Source: an uncultured Opitutaceae bacterium | Lineage (GTDB): Bacteria > Verrucomicrobiota > Verrucomicrobiia > Opitutales > Opitutaceae | Direction: 5' to 3' | Length of the DNA: 12,452 nt | Assembly: GCA_937902865.1 (NCBI GenBank) | Contig: CALFNJ010000158.1 | Span: 1-12,452 of the forward strand | Shown: positions 1-5,306 of the stretch, in pieces | Position numbering within the stretch: the first letter of the stretch is position 1 | Layout: every line of letters starts with the position of its first letter | Translations under genes and position numbers: made by a program | Notes under the pieces: generated by a model | What the model was told of the DNA's origin: nothing | The model's input: only the letters and a program-made list of their open reading frames with translations | Databases searched by the model: none

Positions 1-1
1 C

Positions 2-82
2 GGGGGAAATTCCGTGGAGGGGCCTGTTCCCGCGGGCGGCGTCAGTAAACAGTTTGTGATGCGCCGCCCGGCGGGTGGCTGA
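2..82 (+). CDS. C-terminal end of a gene that starts before the window
   Basis: A frame is open from base 2 to a TGA at 80-82 and would give a 26-residue C-terminus ending KQFVMRRPAGG. The stop lies four bases before the ATG at 87 of the next gene, a spacing typical of translationally coupled genes in one operon, which is the main reason for calling it. Too little is present to name a family. By analogy with the second module in this window (sigma factor followed by a membrane/helical protein) it could be the tail of another long sigma factor, but this is a guess. A second frame, stopping at 46-48, gives an arginine-rich tail and is less protein-like. Confidence 0.4.
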   Translation, partial: GGNSVEGPVPAGGVSKQFVMRRPAGG

Positions 83-86
83 GCGC

Positions 87-1340
87 ATGAAGACGATCCT
101 GAGAATTATTCTTGGCCTGTCGCTGGCGGCGAACCTCTGGCTGGGCTTCGGACCGCCGTCGCAACAGCGGATGGTTCACACCCGGTCGCAGGCACGCCCG
201 CCTGCCGTGGTGGCGCAACCTCGGTCCTGGTTGACGGGATGGGACACGGCGGAACCGGCGGCGCTGCGGGACCGATTGCGCGCGGCGGGAATGGATGAGA
301 CGACGAGTCGCTTCGTGGTCACCGGCGTGGTGCGGCAGCGCGCCGCCGATGAGCTGGCGGCGCGGCAGATCGACCGGGCGCGTACGGCCTGGTGGCGTTC
401 CGGCCGCCTGGCGGAAGCCGGCGACGCGAAGATCCTCCAGTCCATGGTGACCGATCCGTTGAGTCGGCTCTTCGACCGAAGCCCTTTCGACCAGGCGGAC
501 GCGGAAAGCCATTACCTGTTCCTGCCGCCGGACAAGCGTCGCCTGCTCGCGCAGATCGATCTCGATTATGCCGACCTGCAGGCCCGCCTGCCGCGCACGA
601 CCGTCGGACCGATGCTGGCTTCCGCGGTGGACCAGCTGCAACTGCTGGAGACGGAGCGGCGCAAGGATGTGCTGGCGGCGCTGACGCCGGGAGAACGGGC
701 GGAATACGATCTGCGTTTTTCCGGAACCGCCGGCGATGTCGCGGCCCGAATGGGAGCGTTTGACGGGACGGAAGCCGAATACCGGACCATCAAGCCGATC
801 GTTGATGGGTTTCAGGAAAAATCGCGCGACCTGGGGAGAAGCACCCCCGGCTTTGTGGACGCGTACGCCGACCTCCTGAGCGCCACGATGGAGCAGATGG
901 TGGCGCAAATCGGCTATGACCGGGCGATGGCCTATATTTCTAGCGGCAATGACGAAGCCGCGATCAACCGAACGGCAAAGGCGGCGGGCCTTCCCGACGG
1001 CACGGCCGGCCGCGTGATGCAACTGGCGGCGGACATCGGGATGCGCGCGTCAGACATTCACATGGATGCCTCGCTGACGACGGAGCAAAAACGCGCCGCC
1101 CTGATTGCGCTGCAGCAATCGGCTCAATCCCGGCTCGATCTCGTCTTGCCGCCGGACGTGCAACGGCAACTGCCCGGAGAAACTCTACCGTGGCTCACGG
1201 GCCTGGCTCAGGGAAACTACCGCATGATGCTGCCGAGTTTTACGGGTTCGGCTAGCTTCGGGGCCATCTCCGTGGTGGCCGCGCCGCCGCCCAAACGGTT
1301 CACGTTTCCTTTCCTTCGGTCGCGGTCCGGCGGACCGTGA
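87..1340 (+). CDS. Uncharacterised membrane-anchored helical protein
   Basis: This encodes 417 residues from ATG 87. A GTG at 75 in the same frame is possible, but ATG 87 has a weak GGGTGG eight bases upstream and gives a compact N-terminus. Residues 4-21 form one hydrophobic segment after Lys2 and Arg6, a signal peptide or anchor, so the rest should lie outside the cytoplasm. The body is rich in charged helices with no enzyme motif I recognise. Two stretches look like conserved cores: residues about 145-165 (FLPPDKRRLLAQIDLDYADL) and about 199-230 (LTPGERAEYDLR, then a TEAEYRTIK-like segment). From memory, proteins with an LTPEE-EYxLR-type core are common as hypothetical proteins in Verrucomicrobia, often near sigma-factor genes; I cannot verify that here. 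The gene follows the upstream stop by four bases, so it is probably co-transcribed with it. Function unknown. Confidence 0.8.
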   Translation: MKTILRIILGLSLAANLWLGFGPPSQQRMVHTRSQARPPAVVAQPRSWLTGWDTAEPAALRDRLRAAGMDETTSRFVVTGVVRQRAADELAARQIDRARTAWWRSGRLAEAGDAKILQSMVTDPLSRLFDRSPFDQADAESHYLFLPPDKRRLLAQIDLDYADLQARLPRTTVGPMLASAVDQLQLLETERRKDVLAALTPGERAEYDLRFSGTAGDVAARMGAFDGTEAEYRTIKPIVDGFQEKSRDLGRSTPGFVDAYADLLSATMEQMVAQIGYDRAMAYISSGNDEAAINRTAKAAGLPDGTAGRVMQLAADIGMRASDIHMDASLTTEQKRAALIALQQSAQSRLDLVLPPDVQRQLPGETLPWLTGLAQGNYRMMLPSFTGSASFGAISVVAAPPPKRFTFPFLRSRSGGP

Positions 1341-1377
1341 TGGTGGAGTGGAGCACTCATCCTCGGAGCGTGACTGG

Positions 1378-1490
1378 AACACGGAGGGCGCGGAGGGGAA
1401 GGGAGGGCGCGGAAGTGACGGAGAGGAGCGGAGATGAAGAGGGGCCCCGTATGCTCCGCGACCTCCTTTCCCCTCCGCGCCCTCCGTGTT
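1378..1490. repeat. Inverted repeat, CACGGAGGGCGCGGAGGGG family
   Basis: Bases 1378-1405 (beginning AACACGGAGGGCGCGGAG) match the reverse complement of 1463-1490 at 27 of 28 positions, with a 57-base spacer. The arms are purine-rich on one strand and recall the arms at 5121-5152 and 3779-3802, which are also built from CACRGAG-like words. It begins 38 bases after the stop at 1340, so a transcript through it could fold into a long stem, but there is no T-tract for an intrinsic terminator. Confidence 0.85.
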
Positions 1491-1560
1491 CAAATCCGAG
1501 CGGATTCCAGCGTAACGAGAGGAGCTTGCCGGCCTGCCTGTGTGCAGGTGTCTCAGCGTA

Positions 1561-1849
1561 GAAATTTCGGTCGTGAATCAATTTGCCAAGCTGAGCGCAA
1601 AGAAGCTTGGGCAGCTAAATTCGCCGCGTGATTCTCTAATCCAGTTAGCCGCAAAAAAGCGCAAAGATCCCAAGTTCCGGCGCTGCTCTCTCGTGCGCCT
1701 ATAGGCGCGATGCAGACTCTGCCCAAAAGTGAAGATCCTTTGAGCCTTTTTGTGGCCAACCGGATTGAAGTTTGGTCTCCCCGAAACGGTCGCCGTTCGC
1801 CCCCAGGCAATCGCCTCAAAAACTTAAAATGAGTGACCACCGAAATTTC
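1561..1849. repeat. MITE-like segment with 24-base imperfect terminal inverted repeats
   Basis: Bases 1561-1584 (starting GAAATTTCGGT) match the reverse complement of 1826-1849 at 20 of 24 positions, the first 11 being identical. The enclosed 289 bases also contain an inner hairpin at 1641-1763. No coding frame and no clear target-site duplication are visible, so the mobile-element reading is inference. The right end lies about 50 bases before the sigma-factor ATG. Confidence 0.5.
1641..1763. repeat. Imperfect hairpin, TTAGCCGCAAAAAAGCGCA family
   Basis: Bases 1641-1670 (CCAGTTAGCCGCAAAAAAGC onward) pair imperfectly with 1734-1763. The arm sequence resembles the arms of the elements at 8804-8895 and 11597-11686 (GGCCGCGAAAAGGCGCAG), so this is a diverged member of that family. 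In its 63-base loop lies a perfect 14-base palindrome, GCGCCTATAGGCGC, at 1695-1708. Unlike the other two copies, it lacks the stem flanked by A and T tracts that makes a terminator. Confidence 0.65.
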
Positions 1850-1851
1850 GG
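1840..1851. promoter_or_regulatory. Perfect 12-base palindrome upstream of the sigma factor
   Basis: CCGAAATTTCGG is a perfect palindrome whose end lies 50 bases before the ATG at 1902, a position where an operator would be expected. It overlaps the right terminal repeat of the 1561-1849 structure, and the half GAAATTTCGG recurs at 1561-1570, so it may be merely part of the repeat. No regulator family can be named. Confidence 0.25.
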
Positions 1852-1885
1852 CGATTTTGTCCGGATTTTTGGTTCGGTGCCTGAT

Positions 1886-1892
1886 AGGAAGG
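1886..1892 (+). promoter_or_regulatory. Shine-Dalgarno site of the sigma factor gene
   Basis: AGGAAGG stands nine bases before ATG 1902 and fixes that start. It is the clearest ribosome-binding site in the window; most other genes here have weak or no visible ones. Confidence 0.75.
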
Positions 1893-1901
1893 TGACGAAC
1901 C

Positions 1902-3251
1902 ATGACAGAGGATGCCGAATTGCTCCGCCGGTATGCCGCCGACCACTCGGAGGCGGCTTTTGCCGAGTTGGTGAAACGCCGCCTCGACCTGGTTTACTCC
2001 GTCGCCCTGCGGCAGGTCGGCGGGGATGCGCACCTCGCGCAGGATGTGGCCCAGCGCGTGTTCCTCGATCTGGCCCGGAAGGCGGCGCAACTGGCAGATC
2101 GGGCGGTGCTGAGCAGCTGGCTGTATCGCAGCGCGCAGTTTGCCGCGAGCGATATGATGCGGTCGGAGCGCCGGCGCCGGGCGCGTGAACGGGGGGCTGA
2201 AATCATGCGGGAAGACACTTCGGATTCGGCGAACGACGCCGGTTGGGAAAAATTCCGTCCGGTCCTCGACGAGGTCATGGGCGAACTGCCGGACTCCGAT
2301 CGCGACGCGATCGCGCTGCGATTTCTCGACGACCAGTCCTTCACGGACATTGGCCACGCGCTTCGGCTGTCGGAGGATGGCGCCCGCAAACGCGTCGAGC
2401 GGGCGCTCGACAAGCTGCACGCGCTGCTGGCGCGCCGCGGCGTCACCTCCACGACCGCTGCGCTGGCCTTGACGCTCACAGGTCAGGCCGCGACCTCCGC
2501 GCCGGCCGGGCTGGCGGTAGCCATCACCGGCACGGCGCTCGCGGGGACGGCGGCGGGAACCGCGGCGAGCGCGGGTTGGTGGCTGGCTTTTATGAGCATG
2601 AGCAAAATCCAGGTGGGAATCGTCGCCGCGCTCGCGCTGGCCGGCGTCGCGGGCTATGTGTTGCAGGCGAGCGTGAAGGGCGATCTGCGTCGGGAGCTGG
2701 CCGCCGGGCAGAACCAGCCGCGGGAGATCACCGCGTTGCGGACGGAAAATCGCGGCCTCGCCGACACGTTGACGGAGGTGGAGGCGCTGCGCCGGGACGA
2801 CGCGGAGTTGAAGCAATTGGCGGAAGAGGCCGTCGGGCTGAAAAAGCGCAGTGAGGACGCTCGGCGAGTGAATCAGGCCCGGACCGACAACCAACAGAGG
2901 ATTCAGTCGGAGCTCGAACGCATCAACCGGGAGGGCATCGCGCTCGTACAGGAATACAAGGCACTGCAGGCGCAGGCGAAAGACCCTTCGCTCCCGGAGC
3001 AGGCAAGGGCGGAGGTCGCGCTCGCCCTGCAGCAAAAAGCACGGGAGATCGGGGACAAGCAGTATGAGCGGGATGTATTGAAGCAAAGCACTCAGGCCTC
3101 AGGCGTGGTGCGACCCGTGGTCCGAATTCAGGTCGGGCCCAAAGATTTAAAGGACGGAACCATCCGCGCGGCGCCGTCACTCTCATTCAGAAGCACGGAC
3201 GCGAATTCTCTCCCAGCCGCGAACTCACCGTCGAGCGAAGTCAGCCCATAA
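1902..3251 (+). CDS. ECF-like sigma-70 family factor with membrane and coiled-coil tail
   Basis: This encodes 449 residues, over twice the length of a minimal ECF sigma factor (about 180-200). Region 2 spans roughly residues 6-95 (core QDVAQRVFLDLARKA, then SSWLYRSAQFAASDMMRSERRRR for -10 recognition). Region 4 spans about 122-176, with a helix-turn-helix around 146-170 (SFTDIGHALRLSEDGARKRV) for -35 binding. After Arg179 comes an Ala/Thr/Gly-rich hydrophobic stretch (about 183-229) and a clear membrane helix at 236-254, then a charged heptad-like coiled coil (about 256-395) and a Ser/Pro-rich end. Tails of this kind are, to my knowledge, common in Verrucomicrobia sigma factors; their role is not established. 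If the helix inserts, the DNA-binding part would be held at the inner membrane and the coil might sense or bind a partner. No anti-sigma gene is recognisable nearby. The start is supported by AGGAAGG at 1886. Confidence 0.9.
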   Translation: MTEDAELLRRYAADHSEAAFAELVKRRLDLVYSVALRQVGGDAHLAQDVAQRVFLDLARKAAQLADRAVLSSWLYRSAQFAASDMMRSERRRRARERGAEIMREDTSDSANDAGWEKFRPVLDEVMGELPDSDRDAIALRFLDDQSFTDIGHALRLSEDGARKRVERALDKLHALLARRGVTSTTAALALTLTGQAATSAPAGLAVAITGTALAGTAAGTAASAGWWLAFMSMSKIQVGIVAALALAGVAGYVLQASVKGDLRRELAAGQNQPREITALRTENRGLADTLTEVEALRRDDAELKQLAEEAVGLKKRSEDARRVNQARTDNQQRIQSELERINREGIALVQEYKALQAQAKDPSLPEQARAEVALALQQKAREIGDKQYERDVLKQSTQASGVVRPVVRIQVGPKDLKDGTIRAAPSLSFRSTDANSLPAANSPSSEVSP

Positions 3252-3262
3252 CAAAGGAACAG

Positions 3263-3343
3263 GTAGGGGCGTCCCTTGGGACGCTCGTCCGAGACCCGTC
3301 CGAGAGCTCGAATCGAGCCGGGCGTCCCAAGGGACGCCCCTAC
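3263..3343. repeat. Double-hairpin palindromic element, GTAGGGGCGTCCC family, copy 1
   Basis: Bases 3263-3287 match the reverse complement of 3319-3343 at 24 of 25 positions, with a 31-base spacer. Each arm is also nearly self-complementary (GGGCGTCCC, two bases, GGGACGCCC), so the element can form one long stem or two small hairpins. It starts 11 bases after the sigma-factor stop. A second copy is at 5167-5235. There is no clean T-tract, so terminator function is uncertain. Confidence 0.9.
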
Positions 3344-3366
3344 ATCGTGCGATTTTACCCATCTTT

Positions 3367-3648
3367 ATGAAATCCCGCTCAACCTTGCTTTTCACTCTGC
3401 TCGCGCTCGGCGTGGCGGGCGCTGGCGGTGCTGTCTGGATGGTTCAGCGGCAGCAAACTCTCGCTCTGGAAGGAGACCTGAGCCTGATGCGGCAGGAGAC
3501 CCGGGAGTTAGAGCATTTGCGGGAGGAGAACCGGCGACTGAAGGCGGAGCAGATCCCGCCGGGAGAATTGGAGCGGCTGCGGGCCGATCACGCGGCGCTG
3601 CCGCGGTTGCGGGCGGAGGGAGAGGCGCTGAGGAAGGCGGCGCCGTGA
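3367..3648 (+). CDS. Small membrane-anchored coiled-coil protein
   Basis: This encodes 93 residues. Residues 7-25 form a single hydrophobic helix after MKSRS, and residues 30-90 form a charged helix with leucine spacing typical of a coiled coil (LREENRRLKAEQ, then ELERLRADHAALPRLRAE). The architecture copies the tail of the sigma factor just upstream, which has a membrane helix and then ITALRTENRGL and ALRRDDAELKQL. From memory, the ELxxLRxDHxxLLRLR pattern recurs at the C-termini of verrucomicrobial sigma factors and their neighbours. A simple inference is that the two coils pair or compete at the membrane. No Shine-Dalgarno site is evident before ATG 3367, and the repeat at 3263-3343 separates it from the sigma gene, so co-transcription is uncertain. 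Codon use is normal for the window. Confidence 0.7.
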   Translation: MKSRSTLLFTLLALGVAGAGGAVWMVQRQQTLALEGDLSLMRQETRELEHLREENRRLKAEQIPPGELERLRADHAALPRLRAEGEALRKAAP

Positions 3649-3705
3649 GGTCGAGGACCACGGAATTCGGAAGTATCTCGCACGGCGTGAACGCTAACGT
3701 CTCAG

Positions 3706-3802
3706 CCTCTGTGTCCTCCGTGATCTCTGTGTGAAAACGGCTCGACGATCGAAAACACGATCCCCGATCCGGTTTCGCACCGAGGACACGGAGAGCACAG
3801 AG
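3706..3802. repeat. Degenerate inverted repeat, CACRGAG family
   Basis: Bases 3706-3734 (CCTCTGTGTCCTCCGTGATC onward) pair imperfectly with 3779-3802 (ACCGAGGACACGGAGAGCAC onward). The words are those of the arms at 5121-5152 and 5249-5280, but with several mismatches and small gaps. It occupies the convergent gap between the + gene ending at 3648 and the - gene ending at 3877. Confidence 0.55.
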
Positions 3803-3833
3803 AATCGGATGTAAATCCGTTGGCGGAGGCGAA

Positions 3834-3860
3834 CCGGGCGGGCGGGCCGCCCGTCCCTAC
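3834..3860. repeat. Single-arm relative of the GTAGGG palindromic element
   Basis: CGGGCGG-G-CCGCCCG is a perfect 15-base palindrome at 3839-3853, followed by TCCCTAC at 3854-3860. Read on the minus strand this is GTAGGGA and then a self-complementary G/C core, the layout of one arm of the elements at 3263-3343 and 5167-5235 but with a different core. No partner arm is visible. Confidence 0.45.
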
Positions 3861-3876
3861 CTTGGATCAGAGCGCG

Positions 3877-5084
3877 CTACTTGGCGGCGTTCCGGTACCA
3901 GACGACGTTGTTCGATTCGCGGCCGGCCATGATCAGGTCGGGGCGGCCGTCGCCGTCGAGGTCGCTGACCTTCATGTCGTAGGATTGCTGCTTGTGGCCG
4001 GAATCGAATTCCTGCGCGGTGAAGTTGCCGTGGCCGTCGTTGTGGTACCAGCGGGCGACGAAGGCGGTGTAAGATTCCACGGCGATGTCGGGATGACCGT
4101 CACCGTCAAAATCGGTCACGGCCAAAGAGTGCGGGTTGGTGAGGTCGGCGTCGATCGGGTGCCGTTTCCAGTCCGGGCCTTCGAACCAGTACACGCCCTT
4201 GCCGTGTCCGGCGGTGCCGACGATGTCGGGCCTGCCGTCGCGATTGAGGTCCGCGGCCTTGATGTTGGTCGCGCCTTTTTCCTGGGCGACGAGATGCTTG
4301 GTCCACGGCTGGTCGGGATTCGCGCCGCGCTCCCACCACGTGAACGTGCCGGCGCCGGAGTCGCCGAGGAGGATGTCGCCGCGGCCATCGCCGTTGAGGT
4401 CGGCGAAATCGAGGTAGTGCGGACGTCCGTCGGTGCCGCCTTTGGTGACGACGTGCCGCGTCATCACACTTTGACCGGGGGCCGGATTTTGAAACCAGAC
4501 TACGCTGTTGGCGAAGAACGGTCCGCTGATGCTTTGCGCGATCACGTCGGGGCGGCCGTCGGCGTCGACGTCCGCGAGGCAAAGCCCGTGCACGCCGTTG
4601 AGTTCGCGGTCGATGACGTGCAGCGGCCAGGGGCGGTCGGGGTTGCCGGTGTTCTCGATCCAGGCGACGCTGAAGTCGGGTCCTTTCGGTGTCGGCGGCA
4701 GCGCCTTGCCCTCGGCCTGCGCCTGGCGGTAGTCGATCCACGGAATCGCGTAGCGGCCGAGGACGAGATCCTTGTCGCCGTCGTGGTCCACATCGAGCGC
4801 GACGCAGTAGAGCATCTTGCCCTCCTGGATGTGAAGAGCTCATGCACCTGCCAGTCGGGCGCGGTCAGCGCGTAGACCTTGGTGATGCCGATGGCGATGA
4901 GGTCGAGCTTCCCGTCGCCATTCACGTCCGCGGCTTCGACGCTCCAGATCGACTCCGGCAGCGCAAACGCATGGCGCTCCCACACGGGCAAGGATGACGC
5001 GGCCCGGACGGCGAGTGGAACGCTCGCCACCAGAAGGCCGAGTACGAAGCGAGCGGATCGAGGAAATGTAGACGGATTAGTCAT
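3877..5084 (-). pseudogene. Secreted FG-GAP/VCBS repeat propeller protein, one-base frameshift
   Basis: One gene of about 402 codons is split by a missing base. The first part, from ATG 5084, has a signal peptide (residues 1-28, ending PLAVRA) and the first repeat (ADVNGDGKLDL), and reads to Phe84 at 4835-4833. Inserting one base just after Phe84 restores the second part in frame (DIQEGKMLYCVALDVDHDGD), which runs to the stop at 3877. The whole carries seven Asp-rich calcium-binding motifs of the form D-x-[DN]-x-D-G-x-x-D, consistent with a seven-bladed beta-propeller of the FG-GAP/VCBS class. Such proteins are usually exported and bind ligands or surfaces; no enzyme residues are recognised. 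Both halves otherwise keep good protein sequence, so the break is recent or a sequencing error. If real, an internal ATG at 4815 would give a propeller lacking blade one and the export signal. Confidence 0.85.
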
Positions 5085-5117
5085 GACTTAAATTTAAAGG
5101 AATCGGAAGCGAATCAT

Positions 5118-5283
5118 CGGAATTTCACCACAGAGGCACGGAGACACGGAGATCGATTCGATCAATGTAGGGGCGTCCCTTGGGACGCCCGGTCTGAATC
5201 CGAGTCCGAACGGGCGTCCCAAGGGACGCACCTACGGGTTCGCTGATTTCTCCGTGTCTCTGTGCCTCTGTGGTGAAATTCCG
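5118..5283. repeat. Outer inverted repeat of a composite nested element, CACAGAGGCACGGAGACACG family
   Basis: Bases 5121-5152 (AATTTCACCACAGAGGCACG onward) match the reverse complement of 5249-5280 at 31 of 32 positions. A further CGG/CCG pair extends the arms to 5118 and 5283. The 96-base interior contains a complete copy of a different palindromic element (5167-5235). It fills the gap between the start of the FG-GAP gene and the end of the dehydrogenase gene. Confidence 0.9.
5167..5235. repeat. Double-hairpin palindromic element, GTAGGGGCGTCCC family, copy 2, nested
   Basis: Bases 5167-5191 match the reverse complement of 5211-5235 at 24 of 25 positions, with a 19-base spacer. The arms are nearly identical to copy 1 at 3263-3343, while the spacers differ in length and sequence. 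Each arm contains GGGCGTCCC, two bases, and (in three of the four arms across both copies) a near-exact complement. It lies inside the loop of the outer repeat 5118-5283. Confidence 0.9.
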
Positions 5284-5306
5284 GGAATTGATTTGGAATT
5301 TTTAGC

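Larger units (their letters stand above)
1341..1901. other. 561-base gene-free stretch holding repeat elements and the sigma gene leader
   Basis: No convincing gene lies here; short frames on either strand cross the repeats and have unusual composition. The stretch holds an inverted repeat (1378-1490), a second and larger inverted-repeat structure (1561-1849) with an inner hairpin (1641-1763), and about 50 bases of leader before the sigma-factor start. A minor hairpin, ATCCG-AG-CGGAT, lies at 1494-1505. Any promoter for the sigma gene must lie here or upstream, but I see no strong -35/-10 pair. Confidence 0.7.

Noticed and set aside
1357..1631. Short open frames on both strands after the first gene
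   Set aside because: They read through the inverted repeat 1378-1490 and part of 1561-1849 and have low-complexity Arg/Ser/Pro products.
1857..1887. TTGTCC and TGATAG as a promoter for the sigma factor
   Set aside because: The spacing is 19 bases and the -10 box would overlap the ribosome-binding site, leaving no room for a leader.
1824..3086. A 420-codon open frame on the minus strand
   Set aside because: Antisense to the sigma factor, whose conserved regions and Shine-Dalgarno site are clear. The mirror protein is Arg/Leu/Gln-rich without motifs.
3276..3734. A 152-codon plus-strand frame overlapping the small coiled-coil gene
   Set aside because: It starts inside a palindromic element, runs through a second repeat, and is Arg/Gly/Ala-rich. 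The frame at 3367-3648 gives a coherent membrane helix and coiled coil instead.
3820..4875. A 351-codon open frame on the plus strand
   Set aside because: Antisense to the FG-GAP gene; the repeated GDG codons on the other strand create a Val/Ala-rich mirror. It also begins in a palindromic repeat.
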